Shown: positions 21,014 through 33,052 of the stretch, one piece after another
Layout: every line of letters starts with the position of its first letter
Position numbering within the stretch: position 1 is the stretch's first letter
Assembly (NCBI GenBank): GCA_963700195.1
Contig: CAVOWQ010000033.1
Span: forward strand, 1-64,000
Reading direction: 5' to 3'
Length of the DNA stretch: 64,000 nt
DNA from: AP-15 sp963700195
Lineage (GTDB): Bacteria; Pseudomonadota; Alphaproteobacteria; ATCC43930; CGMCC-115725
Made by a program: the position numbers and the translations under genes
The notes under the pieces: generated by a model
Databases searched by the model: none
Told to the model about the DNA's origin: nothing
Seen by the model: only the letters and a program-made list of their open reading frames with translations

Positions 21014-22033
21014 CTAGGCGCTGCGCTCGGTCGCAAACGAGGCGGCTTCGATCAGCGCGCACCGCTCCGGCCCGTCGGGAAATACCGACAGCGCGGCGAT
21101 CGCGCTCGCCGCATAGCTGCGCGCCCGGGACAGCGTTTCGGCGAGAGCGCCGTGTCGCTCGACGAGCGCGGTCGCGTGTTCGAGGTCGCTCGGGCACTGA
21201 TCCATGTCTTCGAGCGTGCGGCGCCAGAAGGCGCGCTCCTCCTCGTCGCCGCGAGCAAAAGCGAGAAGGATCGGCAGAGTGACTTTGCCGTCGCGGAAAT
21301 CGTCGCCGACGCTCTTGCCGAGCTCGGTCTGCCGCGCCGAAAAATCGAGCATGTCGTCGACCAACTGGAAGGCGATGCCGAGATCGCGGCCAAACCGATC
21401 GAGCGCCGCCTCCTCTTCATGTGGCCGTTCGGCAACGACCGCGCCGATACGGCTCGCCGCCGCGAACAGCTCCGCGGTCTTTGCGCGGATCACCTCCAGA
21501 TAGGACGCTTCTGTCGTCTGCAGGTTGCTTTGCGTCATCAGCTGCAGCACCTCTCCTTCGGCGATGACCGAGGAGGCGCGCGACAGGATCTCGAGGATGC
21601 GCAGGGATCCGTCCGCCACCATCAGCTCGAAGGAGCGGCTGAACAGAAAATCGCCGACGAGGATCGCCGGCTGGTTGCCCCATACGGCGTTGGCGGTCTC
21701 GCGGCCCCGCCGCAAATCGCTCGCATCGACGACATCGTCGTGCAACAAGGTCGCGGTATGAATGAATTCGACGGCCGCGGCGAGCGCGACGTGCCGTGTC
21801 CCGCGGTATCCGCAGAGCCGGGCGCAACCGAGAGTGAGCATCGGGCGCAGGCGCTTTCCACCGCTCGCGACGATATGCCCGGCGAGCTGCGGGATCAGCG
21901 CCACCGGGCTCTGCATGCGATCGACGATCAGCCGATTGACATGTTCGAGGTCGTTTCCGATAAGCCCAGAGAGCGGGTCGAGAGACGGTTTGTGGATCGC
22001 CTCCACCACATTGATACCCGCCTCGAGCGCCAC
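21014..22033 (-). CDS. ispB: polyprenyl (octaprenyl-type) diphosphate synthase
   Basis: Makes the long isoprenoid side chain of ubiquinone. Both aspartate-rich motifs are present: LLHDDVVDASDLRRG (first) and FQLVDDMLDF (second), with GGKRLRPML upstream for substrate phosphate binding. The absence of a bulky residue just before the first motif suits a long product, but chain length is an inference. The product is 339 residues. It is divergent from the DUF2007 gene with 138 bases between. Confidence 0.9.
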   Translation of the reverse strand: MALEAGINVVEAIHKPSLDPLSGLIGNDLEHVNRLIVDRMQSPVALIPQLAGHIVASGGKRLRPMLTLGCARLCGYRGTRHVALAAAVEFIHTATLLHDDVVDASDLRRGRETANAVWGNQPAILVGDFLFSRSFELMVADGSLRILEILSRASSVIAEGEVLQLMTQSNLQTTEASYLEVIRAKTAELFAAASRIGAVVAERPHEEEAALDRFGRDLGIAFQLVDDMLDFSARQTELGKSVGDDFRDGKVTLPILLAFARGDEEERAFWRRTLEDMDQCPSDLEHATALVERHGALAETLSRARSYAASAIAALSVFPDGPERCALIEAASFATERSA

Positions 22034-22171
22034 CCAATTCTCCTGCCTGTTCCGTCGGTTGCTTGTCGATCAGCTTGACGCGTCTGAATGCCAGCGAGCA
22101 TAGATTGACCGGAAAGCCGGTCAAGCGCCGCGCCCTCGCGCGCCGATCATAGCCTCGCGAAACTGAGGATC

Positions 22172-22381
22172 ATGAAGGAGCTGCTGCGTACCAACGATGC
22201 CGTTCGCCTGTCGTTCCTGCAGTCGTTACTAAAGGATTCGGGCATCGAAAGCCTCGTCCTCGACCACTATACGAGCGTGGTCGAGGGGAGCATCGGCGCC
22301 ATCCCGCGCCGTCTGATGGTCGCAGAACAGGATTACCGCCGCGCCTGCTCGGTCCTCGCGGCGGCCGGCGAAGCCGCGTAA
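22172..22381 (+). CDS. DUF2007 family protein (putative signal-transducing PII-like)
   Basis: 69 residues. The pattern MKELLRTNDAVRLSFLQSLL, then GIESLVLDHYTS and IPRRLMVAEQDYRRA, is that of DUF2007, a small single-domain family often placed next to the methyltransferase that follows here. The TAA stop shares one base with the ATG of the next gene (22381), so they are translationally coupled. Function is not known. Confidence 0.85.
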   Translation: MKELLRTNDAVRLSFLQSLLKDSGIESLVLDHYTSVVEGSIGAIPRRLMVAEQDYRRACSVLAAAGEAA

Positions 22382-23139
22382 TGAGCGAGTACCCGCCGGA
22401 GGAACCCACTTTCACCGAGGACCGTCTGCTCGCTGGCCGCATTCGCCTGAAGCAGCCTGCGGCGGGATACCGCGTCGCGATCGATCCGGTATTCCTCGCC
22501 GCCTCGGTTCCCGCGGCACCGCATCAGTTGGTGCTCGACGTCGGTTGCGGGGTGGGCGCTGCGATGTTGTGCCTCGCCGCGCGCGTGCCGCACTCGCGCC
22601 TCGTAGGCCTCGAAATGCAGCGCGATCTCGTCCGTCTGGCGGGCGACAACATAATCCTCAACGGGCTCGAGGCCCGCGCATCGGTGATGATCGGAGACCT
22701 GTTGCATCCGCCGCCGCGCCTCTCTCCGGGTGCCTTCGACCACGTCATGGCGAACCCGCCATTCCGGCCGCGCGGTCAGGCAGAGCCCGCCGCAGCGCCC
22801 GGAAAATCGGCGGCGACGATCGAGGGAGACGCCGACCTTGCCGATTGGGTGCGTTTTTCCCTCGCAATGGTGCGCTCGAAGGGCACGGTGACCTTCATTC
22901 ATCGGGCCGACCGTATCGACGCGCTGCTCGGCCAAATCTCCGGGCGGGCCGGCGAAGTCGTGGTATTCCCGTTATGGCCGGGGCAGGGCAGGGCGGCGAG
23001 CCGCATTCTGGTTCGCGCCCGCAAGCAGGTCTCGGCTCCGGCGCGGCTCGCCGCCGGCCTGGTATTGCACGATGCCGACGGCCGACTCTCGGCCGGCGCG
23101 GAGGGCGTGCTGCGCGAAGGTCGAGAGCTCGAACTTTGA
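22381..23139 (+). CDS. tRNA1(Val) (adenine(37)-N6)-methyltransferase-like protein
   Basis: A class I SAM-dependent methyltransferase, 252 residues. The SAM-binding motif is VLDVGCGVGAAMLCLAARVP. The catalytic N-P-P-F motif appears as HVMANPPFRPRG, which marks N6-adenine or similar amino-group methylation. FTEDRLLAGRIRLKQPAAGY at the start matches TrmN6/YfiC-like proteins. The pairing with the DUF2007 gene supports this. The exact RNA target is an inference. Confidence 0.83.
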   Translation: MSEYPPEEPTFTEDRLLAGRIRLKQPAAGYRVAIDPVFLAASVPAAPHQLVLDVGCGVGAAMLCLAARVPHSRLVGLEMQRDLVRLAGDNIILNGLEARASVMIGDLLHPPPRLSPGAFDHVMANPPFRPRGQAEPAAAPGKSAATIEGDADLADWVRFSLAMVRSKGTVTFIHRADRIDALLGQISGRAGEVVVFPLWPGQGRAASRILVRARKQVSAPARLAAGLVLHDADGRLSAGAEGVLREGRELEL

Positions 23140-23148
23140 TCCCGGTGG

Positions 23149-24094
23149 TTGCGGCCCATGGGAATCCCCATTTGGGATCGCATGAACCTTCGCGACCAAT
23201 TCAACCTCGAGCGTCTGTGGCGCCGCCGCCCGGTCGTTTCGGTTCTGCGTTTCGAGGGGGTCATCATGCCGCGGCAGCGGCGCGGCGGCTTGTCGCTGGC
23301 GAGCCACGCCGCAGCGATCGAGAGGGCGTTTCGTGTCTCCGGGCTCGTCGCGGTCGCCATTGTCGTCAACTCGCCGGGGGGATCGCCGGTTCAATCGGCC
23401 CTGCTCTACCGCCGAATCCGGCAGCTCGCCGACGACAAACGCGTCCCCGTCATCGCCTTCGCCGAAGACGTGGCGGCGTCGGGTGGTTATTGGCTGGCGC
23501 TCGCCGGCGATGAGATCTTTACCGAGGAAACGTCCCTGGTCGGCTCGATCGGCGTGATCAGTGCCGGGTTCGGGCTTTATCAGCTGCTCGGGCGGCTCGG
23601 CATCGAGCGGCGCCTGCACACCGCGCGGGGAGCGAAAATCATTGCTCGACCCGTTTCTGCCGGAAGACCCGTCGGACGTCGCCCGGCTGACGGAATTGCA
23701 GCAGGACATCCATCAATCCTTCAAGGACCACGTGCGGCGCCGGCGCGCCGGCAAGATCGACGAGGCCGACGAGACCCTCTTCACCGGCGATGTTCTGACC
23801 GGGCGCATGGCGATGGACCGCGGCTTGGTCGACGGCATCGGCGAGCTGCGCACCGTCATGCGCGCCCGGTACGGCGACAAGGTCCGGCTGCGTCCCGTTT
23901 CGGCGGAGAGGCGCCGCTGGCCGTTCCTGAGCCGTCTGCCGTTTGTCGGCCGCCAACCCGTCTCGCTGGTTGCCGAACTCGCCGACTGGGTCGAACTCGC
24001 CTTCTGTGGGCCAGGTTCGGATTGTGACAGCTACCCTCACCCACCAAGCCCTTCAGGCTTGGTCCCTCTCCCGCGTTGCGGGAGAGGAGCCTAA
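23149..24094 (+). CDS. S49 family peptidase (SppA/SohB-like), one frameshift
   Basis: A serine protease of the signal-peptide-peptidase type. VVNSPGGSPVQSALLYRRI and EDVAASGGYWLALAGDEIF carry the S49 fold; the Ser of ASGG is the expected nucleophile. One extra base near 23626 in a GCGGGGAGCG run shifts the frame just before ERKSLLDPF, where the catalytic Lys would be. Without correction the enzyme lacks its general base; with it the protein is complete, about 305 residues of homology plus a tail that runs into a repeat. Start candidates are 23149, 23158 (MGIPIWDRMNLRD) and 23182. It belongs to the conserved neighbourhood leading to glyQ. Confidence 0.8.
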
Positions 24095-24152
24095 TGGGCC
24101 CCTCTCCCGCATTGCGGGAGAGGGTGCCGAGCGCAGCGAGGCGGGTGAGGGA
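24064..24152. repeat. GC-rich palindromic repeat, two hairpins
   Basis: Two successive perfect hairpins, CCTCTCCCGC-GTT-GCGGGAGAGG and CCTCTCCCGC-ATT-GCGGGAGAGG, at 24065-24087 and 24101-24123. Then GTGCCGAGCGCAGCGAGGCG follows, the usual companion of such elements. It overlaps the end of the S49 peptidase frame, so the annotated peptidase tail is repeat-derived. Confidence 0.7.
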
Positions 24153-24197
24153 AAGGCCGGCAAGCATTCTCGGCAGCTAAGCCGTTAAACCGCGGCT

Positions 24198-24422
24198 ATG
24201 TTTGCATTTCCGAAGCTCGTTGTGCTCATTCTGGTGATTGCCGCGGTGTGGATCGGCTATCGCTGGCTGAACGGGCCGGCGCGTGAGCTGCCGCGGCGCC
24301 GCCAGTCGTCCCCGCGTCCGTCGCTCCAGGCCGAAGATCTCGCACCTTGCGGGGTTTGCGGCGCTTATGTTGCCGCCGCCGCACCCGGCTGCGGCAGACC
24401 CGATTGCCCGCGGCCGCGGTGA
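24198..24422 (+). CDS. small membrane-anchored zinc-ribbon protein (PP0621-like)
   Basis: 74 residues: an N-terminal transmembrane helix (LVVLILVIAAVWIGYRWL), a basic linker, then APCGVCGAYVAAAAPGCGRP followed by DCPR. The C-x2-C ... C-x4-C arrangement can bind one zinc ion. Proteins of this shape are frequently found just upstream of glyQ in alphaproteobacteria. No function is known. It is 25 bases upstream of glyQ's TTG and codirectional. Confidence 0.7.
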   Translation: MFAFPKLVVLILVIAAVWIGYRWLNGPARELPRRRQSSPRPSLQAEDLAPCGVCGAYVAAAAPGCGRPDCPRPR

Positions 24423-24447
24423 TCCGAGACCTCGTCGAGGGTTGGTC

Positions 24448-25323
24448 TTGAGCTTCCAATCATTGATTCTCGACTTGCAGAACTTCTGGGCGAAGCAGGG
24501 TTGCGTCATCCTGCAACCTTACGACGTCGAGGTGGGGGCCGGCACTTTCCATCCGGCGACCGCGCTGCGGGCGCTTGGACCCGAACCCTGGCGCGCCGCC
24601 TATGTTCAACCCTCGCGCCGGCCGACCGACGGCCGCTATGGCGAGAACCCCAACCGGCTGCAGCAATATTACCAGCTCCAGGTAATCCTGAAGCCGGCGC
24701 CGGCGGATAGCCAGGACCTCTATCTCGCGAGCCTGGCGGCGATCGGGATCGATTTCCGTCTGCATGATATCCGCTTTGTCGAGGATGACTGGGAGAGCCC
24801 GACCTTGGGCGCCTGGGGGCTCGGCTGGGAGGTCTGGCTCGACGGCATGGAGGTCAGCCAGTTCACGTATTTCCAGCAAGTTGGCGGGATCGAATGCGAC
24901 CCGGTCTCGACTGAATTGACCTATGGCCTCGAACGGCTGGCGATGTATGTGCAGGGGGTCGAGAGCGTTTTCGACCTCGACTATAACGGCTCCCGCGGAG
25001 CCGAACGCGTCACCTACGGCCAGGTCTTCAGGCGCGCCGAACGAGAGTTCTCGGCCTACAATTTCGAGGTCGCGGATACGGCGCGTCTCGTCGCGCATTT
25101 CAGCGACGCCGAGGAGGAGTGCCGAAAGCTGGTCGAACACGGTTTGGCCCTGCCGGCGTATGACCAGTGCCTGAAGACAAGCCATTTGTTCAATCTGCTG
25201 GATGCGCGCGGCGCGATCAGCGTCACCGAACGCGCCGCTTACATTCTGCGCGTTCGAGCCCTCGCCAAGGCATGCTGCGAGACGTGGTTGGCCGGGTCGG
25301 ACCGCGTGAGCGGCTGTGACTAA
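24448..25323 (+). CDS. glyQ: glycyl-tRNA synthetase alpha subunit
   Basis: The catalytic alpha subunit of the alpha2beta2 glycyl-tRNA synthetase. The protein opens LSFQSLILDLQNFWAKQGCV, with motif 2 (RRPTDGRYGENPNRLQQYYQ) and VWLDGMEVSQFTYFQQVGGI, the family's most conserved block. About 291 residues is normal. TTG at 24448 is the only start at the homologous position; in-frame ATGs lie too far up- or downstream. The beta subunit follows after a repeat-filled 297-base gap and is heavily damaged. Confidence 0.95.
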   Translation: MSFQSLILDLQNFWAKQGCVILQPYDVEVGAGTFHPATALRALGPEPWRAAYVQPSRRPTDGRYGENPNRLQQYYQLQVILKPAPADSQDLYLASLAAIGIDFRLHDIRFVEDDWESPTLGAWGLGWEVWLDGMEVSQFTYFQQVGGIECDPVSTELTYGLERLAMYVQGVESVFDLDYNGSRGAERVTYGQVFRRAEREFSAYNFEVADTARLVAHFSDAEEECRKLVEHGLALPAYDQCLKTSHLFNLLDARGAISVTERAAYILRVRALAKACCETWLAGSDRVSGCD

Positions 25324-25479
25324 ATTCGATCCTTCGAGGCCGCCGCTGCGGTCGCGTGCGCCTTCGTCATCCCCGGAAGCGAACCGGGCTGACCGGAGAA
25401 AATTCAGCTACAGTCCCTCCAGGCATCTGCGAGGCAAATTTCCCCGGGTAGCCGTCACTTCTTCCCTCTCCCCCCGCCG

Positions 25480-25610
25480 GCCGGGGGGAGAGGGTAGGGT
25501 GAGGGGGGCCGACGAACCCGTCCGTGGCTGCGCCCACCTCACCCTCCCACGCCTGCGGCGTGGGCCCCTCCCTCTCCCCCCTGAAGGGCGGAGAGGGGCT
25601 GTGGTCCTGG
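25480..25610. repeat. GC-rich palindromic repeat cluster between glyQ and glyS
   Basis: CCCTCTCCCCCC...GGGGGGAGAGGG near 25482-25496, an inner pair around GCCTGCGGCGTGGGC, and a further CCCTCCCTCTCCCCCC / GGAGAGGGG pair fill most of the 25324-25620 gap. No gene is seen here. The hairpins could attenuate glyQ-to-glyS readthrough or protect the glyQ mRNA end. Confidence 0.65.
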
Positions 25611-25620
25611 GTGTCGCCGG

Positions 25621-27751
25621 ATGAGCTCTTCAGAAGAAATCGTTTACGCGCCGATTCGGGTGCAGTGGCGTGGCGAGTTGCTGCTTGAACTGTTATCGGA
25701 GGAAATGCCGGCGGGGATGCAGTGCCGCGCCATCGAGGAGCTTACCCGGTTGTTGCGCGACAAGCTGGCCGCTGCCGAAATCCCGGCGGCTGACCTGCGC
25801 GGGTATGTAACGCCGCGGCGCCTCACGGTCATTGCCGAGGGGATCCCGGCGGCTCAGCCCGATCGGTCCGAAGAGCGGCGGGGACCCCGTGTGGGGGCCC
25901 CGGCAACGGCGATTGACGGGTTTTTACGCTCCGCTGGGCTCGCCTCGGTCGAACAATGCGAAATCCGCGACACCGGCAGGGGGGAGTTTTATTTCGCGAC
26001 GATCAATCGACCGGGCCGGCCAGCCGCCGAGGTATTGCCGGAGCTCGTTAGGTCGGCGATCTTCGAGATGCCTTGGCCCAAATCGATGCGTTACCCGGCC
26101 TCGTCCCTGCGCTGGGTTCGGCCGCTGACCTTGGTCGTCTGTCTGTTCGAGGGCGAGATCCTCGCATTCCCGCTTGACCGGGTTCCGGTCGGACGGACCA
26201 CGCGAGGTCACCGTTTCCTGTCACCGGGCGAGATCTGCGTCGCCAGCGCGGCCGAATATCTGGAGAGCCTACGCGAGGCTCGTGTCGTGTTGGATCAGGA
26301 TCGCCGGAAGGAAATTATCCGGAAGGATCTCGAAGCGGCCGCTGCGGGCGAGGGGTTTCTACTCAAACCGGAGCCCGGACTGCTCGATGAGGTGACCGGT
26401 CTTGTGGAGTTTCCGGTTGTGCTCCCCGGCGCGATCGACGCGGAGTACATGGCGCTTCCGCCGGAAGTCCTGGCGACCGCAATGCGCACGCACCAAAAAT
26501 ATTTCTCCTGTCTGCGGTCCGACGGCACGCCGGCGCCGAGGTTCCTGTTCGTTGCCGACAATATCGCTGCCGACCAGGGCAAGACGATCACCGCGGGCAA
26601 TGAGCGCGTATTGCGGGCACGGCTCGCCGATGCCCGCTTTTTCTGGGACCAGGACCGGAAGGTCCGGCTGGTAGACCGCGTCGAGGCGCTGCGCAAGCGG
26701 GTCTATTCACGCGAAGCTCGGCAGCTCTTATGATAAGGTCGCGCGAATGGAGGCGATTTCGCCGAGTTTCTGGCGGATCATGTCCCGGGCGCCGACGTGA
26801 ACGGTGCACGGCGCGCCGCTGCAGCTACCGAAGGCCGATCTATCTACCGGAATGGTCGGCGAGTTTCCCGAACTGCAAGGCGTCATCGGCCGCTATTACG
26901 CGCTACATGACGACGAGGATCGAACGGCGGTGCAGACGCGATCGCCGAGCACTACAAGACCGACAGGGGCCCAATGACGCCTGCCCAACCGCCCCGGACA
27001 GCGTGGCTGCGGCGCTCGCTGACAAGATCAACTCCTCGTCGTCTTCTTCTCGATCGGCGAAAAGCCGACCGGATCGCGAGATCCGTTCGCACTCCGCCGG
27101 GCAGCGCTCGGCGTCATTCGGCTGATTGTCGAGAACGGCTGCGCTTGCCGCTTGGCAACCGCTTTCAAGCACGCGTCGATTCGAGCACTGGGGTCGGATG
27201 CTCCGGATCCGACGGGCGAGCTGCTCGATTTCATCGCCGAACGCCTACGTGTGCATCTGCGTGAGCGAGGGCATCGGCCACGATCTGATCGCGGCGGTTA
27301 TTCAACCGAGCCGGCGAGACGCGAGGACGATCTCGTCCGGCTGCTCGCACGTGTCGCGGCATTGCGCGCGTTCCTGGCCTCAGAGGACGGGGCGAATTTG
27401 CTGATCGCCTTTCGCCGCGCCTCGAACATCGTCGCCATCGAGGAGCGACGGGATCACCGCAGTCATACGACGGCGGTATCGATCCTCGAGCTGCTGCACC
27501 AGTCCGAGGAGCGGGTGCTGGCCGAGCGGCTCGCGGAAGTGGGCTGAAGCGGCGGGAACTTCCTGCGACGCGAAGAGTTCGCGGCGGCGATGTCGGAATT
27601 GGCGACGTTGCGGCGCCCGGTTGACGATTTCTTCGATAAGGTCACAGTCAATTCCGAGGAGCCGAGACTGCGCGAGAATCGGCTGCGCTTGCTGTCGCGC
27701 ATCCGGGCGACCTTGAACCAGGTCGCCGATTTCTCGCAGATCGAAGGATGA
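25621..27751 (+). pseudogene. glyS: glycyl-tRNA synthetase beta subunit, 3' half broken by many frameshifts
   Basis: The first 360 codons are intact (GELLLELLSEEMPAGMQCRA, then RTHQKYFSCL and DARFFWDQDRKV). From about 26705 the homology continues in order but jumps frame about eight times: HAKLGSSYDKVARMEAIS, AEFLADHVPGADV, KADLSTGMVGEFPELQGVIG, ADAIAEHYKT, QGPNDACPTAPDSVAAAL, FSIGEKPTGSRDPFALRRAA, REDDLVRLLARVAALRAFLA. An in-frame TGA at 27545 is followed by a good C-terminus (MSELATLRRPVDDFFDKVTV ... QIEG). The last stop is 7 bases before ppdK. The beta subunit binds tRNA and is essential with GlyQ. Real loss would require another GlyRS; local sequence error is the main alternative. Confidence 0.9.
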
Positions 27752-27758
27752 GCGGCGG

Positions 27759-30437
<2,679 letters not shown>

Positions 30438-30441
<4 letters not shown>

Positions 30442-30857
30442 CGACGAAAACCGTTTGGATTTGTCTGGCGATGATTTGTCTGGCGACGCTCGCCGGCATC
30501 GCCGGCGCCGCCGCTCAGACCAAAAGATTACCGGCGCCGGCGCCGTCACCGACCGTTTATTCCGCTCCGACCCCCGCGCCGATTGCGCCGCTGATCAATC
30601 CCGGTCCGGTTGTCGTGCCGCCCGCCGGGCTGACGCCGCTGCTGACCGAACCCGGGCCGGTCTATCCGACCCCGCAACGGGGGATACCAGCCTATCCCTC
30701 TCTGCAACTCCCGGGCCCGACCGGTCAGCAGAACATACAATCGAATCGCAACGATCTACTCGACCAGCAGTGGCAGCTCGAGCGCAGCGGCGTCAGCCCG
30801 GGGAGCGAACGCAGCCGCGAAATCCAGCAGCAGCTGAACCAGCCGGGATCGCGCTAG
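30438..30857 (+). CDS. small exported proline-rich protein
   Basis: 139 residues, starting with an ATG that overlaps the ppdK stop (ATGA). A signal peptide (VWICLAMICLATLAGIAGAAAQ) precedes a low-complexity Pro/Ala/Val region (about residues 30-85). The Gln/Ser-rich tail (NDLLDQQWQLERSGVSPGSE) is helical. I do not recognise a family. Overlap with ppdK suggests cotranslation, though many such small genes are just operon passengers. Confidence 0.65.
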
Positions 30858-30868
30858 CCAGAACCAGG

Positions 30869-32225
30869 TCATTCCGCGCGCAGCCTTGCCTGCAGCCAAT
30901 CGGCGATCGCGCTCCACAGCATACCCGCGGCACCCGTCGCTGACATCATGCCGACATGCCCGAGGGGGGGCCGCAGTACGGTCGCGCTGCCGAGCGCTGC
31001 CGCGAGCGGCTCCGCCGAACACGGCGGGACGATCCGATCCCGGTTCGGGACCACCACGAGAGCGGGCGAGCGCAGCCGCCTCGGATCGATGGTCTCACCG
31101 CTGATTTGCCATTGACCGCGAGCGGGCTCGTTGTCGCCGTACCAGGAGCGTGCGCAATCGCGCGCTACCGCCGCGGCCAGCGGCACTCCGTCGTTGACCC
31201 AATCTTCGAGCGCGACAAAAACGCGTGCTTTGTCGCCATTGGGATCGAGCGCGGCGAAACGGGTGAATTTGCGCTCGGCGCTGAACGGATCGAGCATGAA
31301 AAAGAGGCTCTGAACCACCTCGACCGGCAAAGTGCCCTGCTCGTCGTACAGCAGCGGCAGACAATCGGCGATCAAACCGAAGAATTGCGCCGGCTGCGCG
31401 CGCTCGGCATGAAAGTCCCACGGCGTCGCGAGCAATGCCAGGCAGGCGGTCTGGTCGGGGCGGCGCAGCGCGAGGGCGAGGGCGAACAGCCCACCCATGC
31501 AGTAGCCGGCAATCCCGATCGGTGCGCCGGACAGCTGTAGCGCGGCATCGAAAGCGCTTTCGAGTCGTCCGGCGACATAGGCGGTCAAGTCGAATTTGCG
31601 CTCCTCCCTGCCGGGCGCCCCCCAATCGACCACCAGCGGCCGGAGACCCCGTCCGGCCAGGTGCCGCAGAAAGCTGCGCTCCGGCAGGAGGTCGAGAACG
31701 TAGAAACGGTTGATCAGTGACGGCACGACCAAAACCACCGGGCCGGCCGTGTCGCGGCCGTAATCGAGCAGGCGCGTCGTGCCTTCGCGCCACAGCACCG
31801 GCGACGGTTCGCTACTGCGGCGGTAAGGGTGCCGACGATAGGCTTCGAGGCCGGCGAGATAGGATTTGGCGCGGCGCGTGATCTCGAGGTCGAGCGCCGC
31901 GGCAACGCTACTCGGTCCGACCGCGTCGATCTCGTCCGCGATGACGCGAAGCCGGTCGACGGCTGCGCTGGACGGGAGCGACGCGTCTTTCAAGAGGGGC
32001 AAGATGGTCCGCGAGCTCGACCACAGCATCATCGCGCTCGCCAGGTGCGCCGCTAACGGGCGCGGCACGAGCCGGCGGTCCAAGCGGCCCTGATCGCTCG
32101 TCCGCCGCGCCCTCACGTGAACCGGAATTGCGGATCACCGCGGCGGAGGCACTCGAAAGGAGCGCAGTCAGATAATCCTCCCACACCGCCAAAAAACGGC
32201 GGGCGAGGTCTGCGGCGTCGGTCAT
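30869..32225 (-). CDS. PhaC-like alpha/beta hydrolase (poly(3-hydroxyalkanoate) synthase family), one frameshift
   Basis: The lipase-box-like GYCMGG has the Cys nucleophile of PHA synthases. NRDRIVPP carries the Asp and LGHVGMMSA the His. PSLINRFYVLDLLPERSFLR and GLRPLVVDWGAP are typical of the PhaC fold. The frame from ATG 32225 (MTDAADLARRFLAVWEDYL) is lost near 32092 and picked up by a second frame (DQGRLDRRLVPRPLAAHLAS), a net gain of one base. Corrected length is about 452 residues, shorter than class I synthases (about 590), so it may be a short PhaC or an intracellular PHA hydrolase-like enzyme. It is divergent from phaR with about 136 bases between, which fits a shared, PhaR-controlled promoter region. 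Confidence 0.75.
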
Positions 32226-32361
32226 CGCGATCAATATACCCCGCGCAGCAAGGTGGAGGGGCGATTCGCCCGCCGATGGCGCGTGTTTGATAAGGCAATC
32301 CCGTCAAAAGCCTGTATTGTTGCTGCCGAGGGACCCTCTCCCGAGGCGAGACACTGCGCAC

Positions 32362-32973
32362 ATGAACACCCCGAGCCGCGACAACTCCAGCGGAGCCAAA
32401 CCAGTCGTCGTCAAGAAATACGCCAACCGGCGTCTCTACAACACCGCGACGAGCAGCTATGTCACGCTCGACGACCTCGCCAAATTGATCAAGGAAGGCG
32501 GTGATTTCGTCGCCCACGACGCCAAGACCGGAGAAGACATCACCCGCTCGGTGCTGACCCAGATCATCGTCGAGCAGGAGCAGAAGGGCGGCCAAAATCT
32601 TCTGCCCACCAGCTTCCTGCGCCAGCTGATCAGCTTCTATGGCGACAGCATGCAGTTCCTCGTGCCGGGCTACCTCGAACAGGCGATGATCGCCTTTGCC
32701 CGCAACCAGGAGCAGATGCGCAAGAACCTGCAGGCGACATTCGGCATCTTCCCGTTCGGCCAGTTCGAGGAGATGGGCAAGCAGAACATGGCCCTGTTCG
32801 AGCGCGCACTGAAGATGCTCTCGCCCTATGGCCGTGACGAAAAGCCGGTCTCGCCCGAGCCCGAGAAGTCCGAGACAAAGCAGAAGGAGGCCGAAGATCC
32901 CCGCCTGAAGCGGCTGGAGGCGCAGATCGAAACGCTTACTCAGCAACTCGAAGCGCTGGGACGCGATCACTAA
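32362..32973 (+). CDS. phaR: polyhydroxyalkanoate synthesis repressor PhaR
   Basis: A DNA- and PHA-granule-binding regulator that represses phasin and its own gene. The N-terminal domain is diagnostic: VVVKKYANRRLYNTATSSYV then TLDDLAKLIKEG. The PHB-accumulation repeats follow (LTQIIVEQEQKGGQNLLPTS, RQLISFYGDSMQFLVPGYLE). A charged C-terminal helix ends LEAQIETLTQQLEALGRDH, a short coiled coil. 203 residues is typical. ATG at 32362 precedes MNTPSRDN; a longer in-frame start at 32287 lacks homology. Confidence 0.95.
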   Translation: MNTPSRDNSSGAKPVVVKKYANRRLYNTATSSYVTLDDLAKLIKEGGDFVAHDAKTGEDITRSVLTQIIVEQEQKGGQNLLPTSFLRQLISFYGDSMQFLVPGYLEQAMIAFARNQEQMRKNLQATFGIFPFGQFEEMGKQNMALFERALKMLSPYGRDEKPVSPEPEKSETKQKEAEDPRLKRLEAQIETLTQQLEALGRDH

Positions 32974-33052
32974 GATCACTAAACGGGGGCGCGACCGGCG
33001 CTGCCTAATTGATGCGTGTCCAGTTGCCTTCGTCGCGGTTACAATCCCCTCC

